From the NCBI GenBank assembly GCA_034509495.1, contig CM067515.1:15876558-15940557 (forward strand): a stretch of 64,000 bases of DNA, read 5' to 3'. Positions 31,600-42,851 of this stretch are shown piece after piece. Position numbers and translations under genes: made by a program. Under the pieces are notes generated by a model, which searched no databases, was not told where the DNA came from, and was given only the letters and a program-made list of their open reading frames with translations. The stretch is from Acestrorhynchus altus (taxonomy: Eukaryota > Chordata > Actinopteri > Characiformes > Acestrorhynchidae). The first letter of the stretch is position 1. Each line of letters starts with the position of its first letter.

Positions 31600-34500
31600 A
31601 ACTCTCAACATAAATAAACCCTAATAAACATAAAGTCAGTGGTCAGCGAGAGTGTTTACCTGTAAAACTCTATATAACATTAGAATAAACCAGTGGTCAG
31701 AATGTGCTGTTGAGCAGTAAAGTTATTGATTTTCTGGTTAGAAGAACACTTTTTGGGTGCTGATCTTTTATGCAAACTCCAAATACTGTATGGGTTTCTT
31801 CACTTCCACCTGCAGCTGTCCTGCTGATTTATGTTAATGTTAAAGAGCTGATTAGATAAACTAATTGTTGGGTCAGAGCTGGGGGTACAGACCTTCCTCC
31901 AGCACAGCACTGGAAAACACATTCTCTCACATACACCAGTCACAATGAATATATATTTATTTGTATTTATTCTAATTTTAATATTTTGGAACAAGTAAAC
32001 TCTTGCTGCCTCCTAAACAGCATTGCAGCATTTGGGGTTGTTGTATGGCTTTTGTTTGTTTTGGGAGGGTTTTATTTGTTTGTTTGTTTGTTTGTTTGTT
32101 TTTCAGATACCTAAACCTCAGAACAGTTCTTTTGCTTTTGGATTTGAATCCAATGTTGCTGCCAAGTCATTTTATAGCACCTATATTTTAGAGGATGATG
32201 AGGTTAGGAATAGCCAAACAGCTACATATTCCAGCTATCACCAGCTGGATTTGTCCCGTGTGTTCTGTCACTCTCTTCCCAATCGTGTCTTGCTTTTTAG
32301 TGCTGGAGGTCACCCAAGAACGTCCTCCACAGATTGTGTAATTACAGCTAGCATTTCATACATGTCTCTCTTCGCTTATAAACAGAAACTTGACATTTAC
32401 TGCTCTCATGGCACTGAACCATGTTGACCATTCAAAGTGTTATTTAAAGCTCAATTTCTCATGGGTTTGCTTTCTTTTCATATAGATATTCCTGGAAGTG
32501 TGCAATGCCTCTTTTTCCTTCCCAATAACTGGAAATGGCTTCTTACCTTTTCGGTTGTCATGTGACTTCACATGAGGAAGACAATGGGGCTTTCTTCCCA
32601 CACATGGAAAAAAATTAATGGTGCATATTTCCCAACATTTTGAAGGCAATGTTCTAGAATGGTTGGTTTATAGCACAGGCAACCACCAAGACGAAGGATT
32701 ATAATATCAAATTAAAAAGGAGGAAAATTAGTTTTATGATTTATTGCAATCTGGCAAAAAGAATAACCCATTATATTTATGTTACATTGTATAAAATACA
32801 TTTGTTGCAACCATACCTACCTTAAAGGGTCATAGCAGGTGTGATAACACCGTGGTAGTGATTATTCACAGTCAGCTGGTAAAATGACCCACAATCATTT
32901 TAACATTACTTCAACCAGTGGCCACTCCTCCAGTGCTAAATGGCCTGGTGTTGCTCTTTATACTTTTGTCAATTTCAACTTGCTGATGTATGTGGTTTCC
33001 TTTGTATTCAAATTAATTTAGACTGAAAAAGAAAAGTAATGAAAAAACAGGTAAGCCTAGCTGCACCGGATCACTACTGTCTGCATAGAATTGGAGTTTG
33101 GGACTAAAATATATGCTCTTTATTTTTAAAAAGGTGATGTGGCATAAAATATGACATCTATTACATTTCATTTGATCATGCCTGGTAAAAGACACAAAGC
33201 CCAAGAATCTTAAGATGTAGAGCATGTCTTTAAATTAAAGCACCATTTACAGGTTTTTAAACATGAAGAACCCAGGACCTTCTAAACCTACTGTGACTGA
33301 TAACATTGAGGGTTCTATTATGTAAAACAGTGGTCCAGAAAAACATAGAGAAACACTAATAAATGTAGAACTTCAAGAACTCCAAACTACCAACCTCATA
33401 CAGAGTGCTTCTATGGCCATGACTGAATTTCTTGACCCTCCTTCCAAAGGACCTACGAATCCATAGATTGGTATGGACTTTGATGCACACAATGCCATGG
33501 TTTGTCTTCACATCACTTCCCTTTACAGTTCTGTAGGGATTGCAGTGTGGTTTGGGATATTCAAAGCTTTTAAGCCATTATACATGTTTTCCTGCCAGTT
33601 CATGTGATAATGTGCAGAGAAAGTAGACATGAAAATATACCTGCCAGTCACCTCGTTGTCTGCCAATCCACGGGGGGCTCACGTGGCTCATTGGGGAGGA
33701 GTGGGGGTGAGCGCTGTGGTGTTCAAGGCTAGAGTGTAGACTAGGGTTAACATTATCTACTGTTATGTTTTCTTGTCCAGCTATGGCCTTACAATTGCCC
33801 ACTAAAGAAATCAGTCTTTCATTTCAAGTCACGTTCTTGTGAGAACGTTATAATACAGTTTCAGACCAGGAGAAACGTTCAGCTTACCGAAGATCACAGC
33901 TCTTTTCAGCAGCACATATACATACACTCATTAGCTTTGTGGCATTATGGATTCCTCAGGCCATGAGTAAAAGAAAGGGCCTCTCCAAGACAAACCTGTC
34001 CTTGGACATTGCGTTTCGACAAAGTGCATCAGTCAGTCAGTAAGCAAAAACACCTCTGCTGGCCTAGCCCAGTCTAGTCTACTTTAGGTGGTCTGTCCAA
34101 AAAGATTTGCTCTGAAAATAGTTTTTAAATTAACCACCAGCAGCACGTTGCTAATTTCCATAAGTCACCAAATAGATTCCCTGTGTTGTTCTATCACTAA
34201 GCTAGCAGTGGCATAGGACATACATTCCAAGGCCAAATGTCCACATATCCCAGATGTTGTCAACCAGTCAAGACATGTTTGGCATCCAAAATGTAACTTT
34301 AGTGTAGCATCTGAACTTTGAGTCTATGCTGCTAGCAAACTCTAGAGAATACTCAACAGCCAGCCAACTGTTTTCTGTAAAGTCATGCCCACACACTTCT
34401 CTCAAACCACATCCAGGTGTTCATTAAGCTGGCACAGGCATGTTGTTGTGGTTTGCGATGCAGTATGACTATAAAAATGTACAAAACTTAACTGTGTAGA

Positions 34501-34620
34501 TGAACGCCAGCAGCAGCCTTTCTAGACAACAGGTGTTTTCTGAATTCTGTTGAACGAAAACACTTAAATACTTAAAATGGAAAATTTAAAACAATATGAA
34601 CAATGCAACTCGAGAGGGTT
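31600..34620. other. Intergenic DNA, mostly unassigned
   Basis: Contains a (TTTG)n run at about 32075-32100. A 134-codon open frame at 32023-32427 follows a TTTTTCAG-like acceptor but matches no protein I know. 33650-33780 has a GC-rich stretch of unknown type. No gene can be supported. Confidence 0.4.
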
Positions 34621-34639
34621 TTATCAATAATAATATTGA

Positions 34640-34960
34640 GGCAGAGAAATGTGAATCACAAAGAAATAAAGGGTTCTGTATAGTACCAAGGAAGGTTCTT
34701 TGACACTTTTTATGTGCTTTTAATTGTATTAGAGAAATACACACACAAATTTCTCAGGGATGTAAAGAACCAGTTACCTAGGTAAAGAACCATTTTGACA
34801 ATCAAGTGGCTTTTTAGTTTGATGGTTCTTGGCCTGGTAAATGACTCTTCATGAAAGAAAAACTTAAAACATAAAATAAATATTTTGTACTGAGAAAGGG
34901 TTCTTATGACAATGACAGGACCAGTTTTTGGCTAGTCTTTTACTGGGCACACAACAATTT
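34640..34960. mobile_element. MITE-like repeat (GGTTCTT/AAGAACC family)
   Basis: Many AAGAACC and GGTTCTT words in both directions (for example GTAAAGAACCAGTTACCTAG, TAAAGAACCATTTTGACA). The same words recur at 24770-24840, 41985-42490 and 43370-43500. This is a palindrome-rich non-autonomous repeat seen in fish. Confidence 0.5.
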
Positions 34961-34988
34961 TTGTATGTGAATATATATGTATACATTT

Positions 34989-35422
34989 TGTCATGCACCC
35001 TTCAGCTTCTCCGGACTCAAACTCCCAGAATCCTTCAGTCAGTCACCTGACTGATCATGTGACTCTCACATGATCTAGCACACCTGAATTCTGATTGTTT
35101 ACACCTGGTCCCAAGAGTACTTAAGCCAGCATTTGTTGTTTGTTCATTGTCTAGCCTTGCCTAGTGACCCCATTGCATTCTTCTATGTTTCTTGTCATCA
35201 GTCTGTTTCCATTTCTCGACTCTCGTCCTTCGTCTAGCTCGTCTACCTGTATTTAGTCTGTTGGTTTTGATCTTTGCCTGCTTTTTGACTTGGTCTCTGG
35301 TTTGTGTATTTCAGCATTATCTCGCCTGCTGGTTAAAGACTTGGACTGTTATCTTGACATCACTCCCATTAAATTTTACTGTATTGATATCTGCATCTGC
35401 TTCCCTCTGTCCAATCCTGACA
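34989..35422 (+). mobile_element. Solo LTR with perfect 5-bp target duplication
   Basis: A 434-bp block begins TGTCA and ends TGACA, the inverted ends typical of LTRs. It is flanked on both sides by CATTT (34984-34988 and 35423-35427). Inside are ACTCCCAGAATCC, GTACTTAAGCC (TATA-like position) and an ATTAAA signal at 35368-35373. There is no internal retroelement region, so it is a solo LTR left by recombination. Wording recalls fish Ty3/gypsy-type LTRs; the class is inferred. Confidence 0.8.
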
Positions 35423-35427
35423 CATTT

Positions 35428-36830
35428 ACTCAAATTACATTTACTAAGGAAAGTCTATTGACTATCGTTGAGTTAGTCTTTTTAACATTTAGAAAGCTAG
35501 GCTATTAAATTATTAAACTAAGCAAATTTAAATATCTGTATAAATTTTACCATGTTTTGATCAAAACGTTACTACTTTTAGTTACTATTGTTTTATGGGG
35601 GGGAGGTTTGCTTATAAGGACTTCACATCACAGACATACTGTTGGAAATTGATCATCCTGAGTGTTTCTGAGCTGATAATTCAAGAATTGTGATGAATTA
35701 TTTGTAATGGTTAGAACTGACAAGGATATTTATACTTTTAATTTCTTAAAAATACTTGACAGCGCTCCAGAGAAAATAAAAACAATTTGTTTGTTTATTA
35801 TTTTGTTATTTATGTAAATATCAGTAATATCAGCAAACAGCGTAACTGCCTGCAAGGTGTGGATATGGGGTTTTAAGAGTTAAATTTATACAGTACTAGA
35901 AAATATATTCATTAATATCATTGAACATTAACGTGGTTACTATGTTTTATTTCTAATGTTTTATTTGTCTTAACTGTACATTCATATGCTACTGAGTAAT
36001 GTTTCTCTGTTTGTTGGAGACAACTGTGTGTGACATAACACATGTAGGTTCAAAACACCCTCCATGTGTGGGTCCAATGTGGGCACTTCCATGTTTTCAC
36101 TTACATCCTATATTTTCTTTCATTTTATTCTTGGCTAGGAATGAAAATGTGGCTGTCCGACAATGACTGTGCAAAATCACCACACACCCTTGATGAAGAA
36201 TCATGAAAAACGGCTGAGAGAAGCCAATTAAAGAGAGAAAAGGTTACCAGCAGAGAGCATGTCATTATTGTCAGAATAGCCCTAGTTCATGAATCATTGT
36301 GGATGACCAAAGAATGTGCATAAGTTTGGTTTCCAACCCCCAGCTGGGACAGACATGGCTTGGGTCAGTCCTGTTAGAACTGGATTTGGTCCTGCCAGGG
36401 TCAGGGACCAGCTACTGAGCTATCTGCCGCCACTGCTCCTTTTTCTTACAGTCAAAGGGTATTTGCAATCTACATGACTGAGACGTGACTTTTTTATGAT
36501 ATATTATTTACATTTCTTTACTAATATTCACCACAGGTTACTATTGGGTGGTTTATCTTTTTTCAAGAATTAATTTTATGGGAATATTAGAAAAAATGTG
36601 GACATAATTTCCATGAGTGAAATACATCACACCCAATTTTTCCTGTAATTTTGTTGAGGTAGTACATTTTATTCTTAAGGAAATAGCTCATGATGTACAC
36701 ATTTAAGACTGGTAAACAGAAGATCACTTTAGTCCAACCACCTGATGTTTTAAATCATCAATTTCAAAATTTAAATCATCAAAACCTGCTCATGGTGAAA
36801 ACAATTATGAGAATAGTGAAATACACTTCT
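35428..36830. other. Intergenic DNA, nothing recognised
   Basis: AT-rich, no exon-like frames. Some decayed repeat text near 36300-36450 could be a SINE remnant. Confidence 0.4.
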
Positions 36831-36834
36831 TCTT

Positions 36835-37010
36835 CTTTTTTCAGCTGCTCCTTTTAGAGTTTGCCACAGCGGGTCATCATATTTATGATCCGAATTATAG
36901 ATTTGGCAACGGATGCCCTTCCTGATGCAAACCTCACCATTTATCTGGGCTTGGAGACCGGCACTAGTAGTGTGCACAAACTACACCCCTAATGGCTGGT
37001 TTAGAATTGT
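36835..37010 (-). mobile_element. Dispersed teleost repeat, fragment
   Basis: Contains TTTTTTCAGCTGCTCCTTTT, GTTTGCCACAGCGGGTCATC, CGGATGCCCTTCCTGATGCA and GGCTTGGAGACCGGCACTAG, all phrases of a very common fish repeat. Orientation and class are not certain. Confidence 0.6.
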
Positions 37011-37039
37011 GAAATACACTCATCATCAAAAAATAGTTG

Positions 37040-37470
37040 CAACCAGGAATCAACTGATTCATCTTTGACTCGGTGGAGACAACCAATGAATCTGTGTGTG
37101 GAGGCACTGTGGTCAGCACCAAGACTGGTGGTTTGTCATCGTCGAATTGTCAAATTAGGTCTCACAACCAGTGGCTCTACCTATGCCAAGGCCAGTCAGT
37201 TCCCTAGACATATCTGTGATTCAAAATGTTTGGGATAGTAGACATGCTATTAATGCTACCCCTGCAGCAAAATCTGCCATAACTAAGCGAAATGATTCAA
37301 GGCGCATGGGATTGATTATTGCATGACACCATTCTACAACTCCTGATATGCTTTATACCCAATGCCATATGCCATTTAATGTTCCTGGTAACCTGTATCT
37401 TCCTTCCCTTTGCAATCCAACACTTCCTTTTTAGTGCAACTATTTGTGCAACTGTTTTTTGACAATGAGT
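37040..37470 (+). pseudogene. Decayed Tc1-like element (family B)
   Basis: GACCAATGAATCTGTGTGTGG-type sequence (37080-37110) is nearly identical to 55035-55070. Then GTCAGCACCAAGACTGGTGG and a C-terminal side with TACCCCTGCAGCAAAATCTG. An internal deletion removes the middle. Confidence 0.55.
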
Positions 37471-38094
37471 GTATACCAAATATCCATCCAGCTTACTGGT
37501 AACATCTGCAGAGTTCCTCCTCCAATGGTGATAAATGACAGCCTGACTCGGAGATCATTCTTTTTTGTCTCTGAAAGTGCATGACCACACTGTCATTGAG
37601 GGTTTTTTTCCTCATCTGGGCTTGACATTCTCGTCTGAGGTTTGCACTTTGCCTTGTTGTTGGGCCCTTTTCTGAAGGCCAAGGGCAGACATGTGGTCCA
37701 TTTTAGTTTTGCAGAATATTGCTGTTTTTGCTGCTGAATAGATTCAAGCTGAGAAATCAGAGTCAGATTCTAAGCCCAGTACTCTGGCTGGACAAAAACA
37801 GTTGTTGCACAGCAGCTCTTGTTTGGTTTCTGGTAGCCTATATTTGGAGCATGGCCATTGAACAGAGGTTCTCGGGCATAAATTAAGCCTTATCTTGGTG
37901 GTGGTTCTCCACTACTTAGAGGGCTTTTAGTTCAGTCTTTTCCTGTTGAATTGGTTAGAATATAAATCGTTTCACCTTTTAATGATGGGCTACTTTTCAG
38001 TCTCCATTAGATTTTATTAATTGACTGTAATATTTGAATCTTTTAAACTCAAAGGGTCTATAAGTGGCCCCACATTTCAGTTCTTCACACAGGA

Positions 38095-38330
38095 TAAACC
38101 ATAATAGATACTGAATAACTGGTTACTGAATAAGTCATAGTGGATACTGAAAAAATAATAATACTAATAGTAATAATTAACAGTCACTAAAATTTCATAC
38201 CAGTTACTTAGCAATTTACAGTGGATGCCGAATAATAATTAGTACTTCTCATATTAGTTAATGAATAATTCACAGTAGATAATGAGCAGCTCATGGTGGA
38301 TACTGAATATTCAGTATAGATATTCAGAAA
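38095..38330. repeat. Degenerate ~21-bp tandem repeat, part 1
   Basis: Repeated TAGATACTGAATAATTCA-like units with heavy divergence, for example at 38107, 38145, 38275 and 38298. The same unit continues at 38930-39215 beyond an inserted repeat. Confidence 0.65.
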
Positions 38331-38534
38331 CCGTTTTTGTCGATCAAAACAAGTGCCTGTTTTTGGCAGAATCGCAAATAGCTCCTAGGGAGTCCTTACA
38401 TAAGACACAAAACTACAACATTTTAACACAGATGTCAGCTTTCAACATATGAATCAATGTAAATAATCTTCTATTATTAATATATAATGATTTGTTTAGA
38501 TTTATAATCTGTAATTTTGTACTACACTACGAAG

Positions 38535-38930
38535 GTGGGGTGTGTTATTTGGAATTAAACCTCTCCGGTTTCTTCCTTCTTGTTGTGTTTTGATTTCTGC
38601 CATAATGATTTACTATTGTCCCATGGATGGACTGGCTATCGGGAGAAGCAGGAAATTCCTGGTGGGCCACTACAGGTGTGGGCTGCTGAGAGGGTCAAGG
38701 GGCTGTTGTCACCCCAACACATTGACAAAACAAATCTGTTCAGAATGGATCCCCCCTCCCAGGCCAGTCTGTATAAGAATCCAGGGCTGAGGGCTCAGAT
38801 AGGTTGCCAGTCAAGCCCTGCTCCTAAAGGACTAGCATGCCCATGCAAGCTTTTCCATCTCTGTGTGGATGGAAATATTTTAAAAAACAAGGGGAGGGAA
38901 ATAAAAAAAAACCCTGTGTAGATGTGGACA
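38535..38930. mobile_element. Dispersed repeat inserted between tandem blocks
   Basis: Contains CCCATGGATGGACTGGCTAT, CGGGAGAAGCAGGAAATTCC and GGTGGGCCACTACAGGTGTG. This resembles a common fish DNA-repeat with a GACTGGCCATCGGG signature. It is GC-richer than its flanks. Open frames across it have no known domain. Confidence 0.5.
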
Positions 38931-39215
38931 AAACTTCATAGTTATTAGTAAATAATGGATACTGAATACTTCATAGTAGTTACTAGATAATTCATAGTGG
39001 ATACTGAATAATTCATAGTAGATACTGAATAATTCATAGTAAATATTGGATAATAAAAAGTCTATGCTGACTAATTCATAGCAATTACTAATAATGCATA
39101 ATAGTTACAAAATCGTTTGTAGTGGATACAGAATAATTACAGTATTAATTACTCAATAATTCATAGTAGTTACTAAATAATCCATTGTAGTTACTGAATA
39201 ATTCATTTAAACATT
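38931..39215. repeat. Degenerate ~21-bp tandem repeat, part 2
   Basis: Cleaner block with units like TTCATAGTAGATACTGAATA. Three consecutive near-identical units lie at about 38992-39050; others are diverged. Confidence 0.8.
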
Positions 39216-39246
39216 TGGAGTGCAGTCTAAGTGTTCAACCCCCCAA

Positions 39247-39250
<4 letters not shown>

Positions 39251-39282
<32 letters not shown>
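39251..39282. repeat. (CT)16 microsatellite
   Basis: Pure CT run of 32 bp. Confidence 0.95.
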
Positions 39283-39286
<4 letters not shown>

Positions 39287-40088
39287 GGTGGTGACAGTAA
39301 AGTTGTAATTCAATTTTCAGTAACTTTAATTACTCTAAAAAGTGTTGTCATGCTTGTTTCTCTTCGGGAAGAGAAAATGTAACACATTCTACATTAAGCA
39401 ATGTTTAATTAAAAAAACATGAAGAAGCAAAGGCACAAGAAAAGAAAACAAAGCCCCAGGGCCTGACTGGCTAACTGACTGCAGCTGTGTGGTCGCTGTG
39501 GGTGAGATTCCTCACTCAGCTCTGTTGAGGCTGACAGACTCTTGGTGGTTACACCTACCGGTCACTCTGGGCAGGTATCTGCTTTGCTCTGCTCTAGGTA
39601 ATGGCCTCTACCACCCTGACTGTGTAAGTCCAATAGATGCTCTCAGCACCCGGTCCATGACTGCCTACCCTTATGATGTTAGTTAATGGAAAAATGAGGC
39701 TCGATGAAGGCGGGTGGCATCATTGTGGTAAGTCCAGGGTGTAGGAGGGGACCCTTTGTAGTGTGATGGATTCTATGGGACAGACTGTTTTTTCTTCTTC
39801 TCTTTCAGACAGTCCATGTGTGCAAGGTCTAGATGGGATAACATTCACCCATTTTGTTTCTCTTTTCTCTCACTCTCCCCCTTGTTGTCCTGTTTCCAAG
39901 TAAACAATGCAATGACTGAACCAACAAAAATTACTCTGCTTTATTTGAAAAACTCCTTTTTGGTCTGTGAGAGTTAATATTACATATGGACACTATATGT
40001 AACCATGTAACTCTCCCCATACATATCGAATACTTTTCATCAAGATATATTACTATTAATATATAGAATTACTCATGTATATTGGACT

Positions 40089-40114
40089 GAAAACTCAGCA
40101 ATCCATCTGTCTCT

Positions 40115-40164
<50 letters not shown>

Positions 40165-40290
40165 TGCCCAGTCTCTAGAGGAGGTGAGAGGATGATGACA
40201 GAGAGAATGGTGCTGCTCAGGAGCTTTGGGAGCTCTCCTGTTTGGGACACTTTGGAGATACTCTGAAAACTCAGCAATCCATCTGTCTCT

Positions 40291-40340
<50 letters not shown>

Positions 40341-40466
40341 TGCCCAGTCTCTAGAGGAGGTGAGAGGATGATGACAGAGAGAATGGTGCTGCTCAGGAGC
40401 TTTGGGAGCTCTCCTGTTTGGGACACTTTGGAGATACTCTGAAAACTCAGCAATCCATCTGTCTCT

Positions 40467-40516
<50 letters not shown>

Positions 40517-40616
40517 TGCCCAGTCTCTAGAGGAGGTGAGAGGATGATGACAGAGAGAATGGTGCTGCTCAGGAGCTTTGGGAGCTCTCCTGTTTGGGAC
40601 ACTTTGGAGATACTCT
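40089..40616. repeat. Perfect tandem triplication of a 176-bp unit
   Basis: Three consecutive units of 176 bp (starting about 40089, 40265, 40441) appear base-for-base identical, including a (CT)21 tract of equal length in each. Each unit runs GAAAACTCAGCAATCCATCT, a CT tract, CTGCTGCCCAGTCTCTAGAG and GACACTTTGGAGATACTCT. A fourth, partial unit (40617-40662) stops within the CT tract, after which the unique sequence leading to the nfic start codon begins. Confidence 0.95.
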
Positions 40617-40678
40617 GAAAACTCAGCAATCCATCTGTCTCTCTTTTTCTCTCTCTCTCTCTGGATCTGTTTCCCACC

Positions 40679-40777
40679 ATGGAGCTCCCCAGCATCACAC
40701 ACATGGGTGGCAACCCATCGGAAAACACTGTGAAATGGCAGCTCTGCTATGACATGACGGCCAAAACCTGGTGGATG
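40679..40777 (+). CDS. nfic: Nuclear factor I (NFIC-type) alternative first coding exon
   Basis: A good Kozak context (CCCACCATGG) opens a 33-codon frame, MELPSITHMGGNPSENTV then KWQLCYDMTAKTWWM, ending exactly at a consensus donor GTAAGT (40778). The KWQLCYD-x-(T/S)-A-(R/K)-TWWM end matches, from memory, the alternative N-terminus of NFIA-type isoforms, which is followed by DEFHPF of the DNA-binding domain. NFI proteins bind TTGGC(N5)GCCAA as dimers. Assignment to NFIC rests on the 19p13.3 neighbours. The next exon is not in the window. Confidence 0.75.
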
Positions 40778-41984
40778 GTAAGTCTTCAATGTTACAGTTC
40801 GGTTTGACCTGTTAGATGAGAGACAGACAGGCTGACTTGAATCCTGAAAGTCACCTAAAATGCTGAATGATTTGAATGCTGACCTGTGTCTTATCTGTTG
40901 CTGTTTGGGTGTGTTCACTTTAAATTTTCTTCACTTGAGTATCATAATGAAGTCATTTATATATGGAAAGTTATAACCCTTTAAACTGTAGGGGTCTGTA
41001 TGTGGGACCACCCTCCTCAGTGTTCTCAGAACACAGTTTCACTTACAAATAACATGCCTAGATAATGCTAGTATTTATAATATGTTCTAGTACATGTATG
41101 ATATGTATGTAGTTAAGATCTATAACTGAACTAAATGATTACAATTTAAAGACGTATGGTTTAAAGGGGTTAAATATATAAATGACACATGCCTTGTGAT
41201 AACGGTGAATTCAGTTTGCCGATGATCTGTGGGTTGGAGGTCTGGTTGTGTTGTTTGCGTTACACATTCTGTTGACCCTAGATGACCTTAAATGTCCTCT
41301 CAGTCAGTCAGCATAAATTCTGCTTTATGATGATGGACTTTTTTATGGATGAGTTAGACTCTATTTAAAAAGTTCTTGTTATTATGTCATCATTATGCCA
41401 CAAAAATCTTGTATCTCGGTTTTTCCTTTTTTGTTGCCATTTTTCACTTGAATCCGGCAGTTGTTCTTTACATTGCCTTAGACTTTCATGATGAATTGAC
41501 CAATAGAAATGCTCCAAAATTACTTGGAATAAATACTTTTACACTCAAGATGTTTCTTTTTACATTTAGTGAAAAAGTTGCAGTTTTGGAGATGACATTT
41601 TTCTTATCCATAATAATATGGCACATGTGACATCCGATTGGCAAGTTTTCGGACAGTATATTGAGTATAATGTCACCGAGATTAGCTCTCAAATTGTATT
41701 CTTTAACATAACATCTGAGTTCCTCATTTTAATAAATTGCAAATAACAAAAATACACATTTCTTAACAAATTATGAAAATCAAAAATTAATAACAAAATT
41801 TCTTGGGATGTAAGAATTGTGATGTAAGATGAGTTTATTAAAAGAGTTGAACATAAATGAGCTTATATCTGATAAACATTTAATATCACCATACAGTTAG
41901 ACTAATAGCAACTTTTCTCCTGGAAAAGCAAACAAATGAAAAATAATGAAGAATATGGAGGAAGAAAACAAAGTGTTTTTAATT

Positions 41985-42490
41985 ATTTTTGAGAGAGATG
42001 CCATAGAAGAGCCACATTTGGTTCCTTAATGAATCATGTTTGTTAAAGCAACTGATTATAAAGAAGCTTCTAAAGGATTCCCTACAAATGGAAGGTTTGG
42101 ATGTTTCTGGAACTATAGAGTTCACAGAGTTCACTATAGGCTTCATCAGACCCTTTATTTTGAAGTGCATAGACTATAGGCAAAATGAAGGTATTTTGTG
42201 GAATTGCATAGAAAAATCACTTTACATCAAGTTAAGGGGAACCATGGTTCTTTTTGCAATTAAAAGTGGTTCTTCTGTGACATCTAAATATCATGATATT
42301 TAAAGAACCATGTTTGTAATGAAGACGTATGATGTATGGCTGTGGATGGATTAAAAGTTCTTTAACAATTCAAAGAATCTTCACATTCACACATCTTTTG
42401 GTTTGGTTCTTGGTGGAGCCAAAAGTGGTTCCTCTGATGCTTTGCTCAAAAAGAACCCCTTTGTAGCACCTTTACTTTCAAGGGTGTAGA
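41985..42490. mobile_element. MITE-like repeat (AAGAACC family)
   Basis: Begins around AGATGCCATAGAAGAGCCAC and ends near CAAAAAGAACCCCTTTGTAG then CACCTTTACTTTCAAGGGTG. Internal ends are partly self-complementary (AAAGAACCATG versus GGTTCTTGG). It is the same family as 34640-34960; a fragment also lies at 43370-43500. Confidence 0.5.
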
Positions 42491-42784
42491 ACATAGACAA
42501 GAATCTTGATTTCATGTTGTTGTGGTGTGCAGGTTTTTTCCCCACTGGAGATGATGTTATTGACTGACTCTGGGACAAAAAGTCTTCTCCCACATGCTTC
42601 CCTCTTCGTGTTGGGTTGCTGTGCTTAAATCTGGAGCGTTCCTTTCTTCTTTCGGCCAGTTTCTGTTGGAACGGTCGGTGTGTTTGCAGAATGGTCAAGT
42701 CTCTGGCTTTTGCTTATTTATCCATCTGTAATGGATTGACTCTTTTCCCTGTTCCTCCAGTGTTATAACAAAGGTGATTGCCAT

Positions 42785-42785
<1 letters not shown>

Positions 42786-42847
<62 letters not shown>
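42786..42847. repeat. (CT)31 microsatellite
   Basis: Pure CT run of 62 bp. Confidence 0.95.

Positions 42848-42851
<4 letters not shown>

Noticed and set aside
40075..40618. Three identical 63-66-codon plus-strand frames
   Set aside because: They are the triplicated unit read through the CT tract (Ser-Leu repeats). No evidence of translation.
40271..40918. 215-codon minus-strand frame
   Set aside because: Composed of the triplicated unit and its GA tract (Arg-Glu repeats). It covers the nfic exon on the opposite strand and has no domain.
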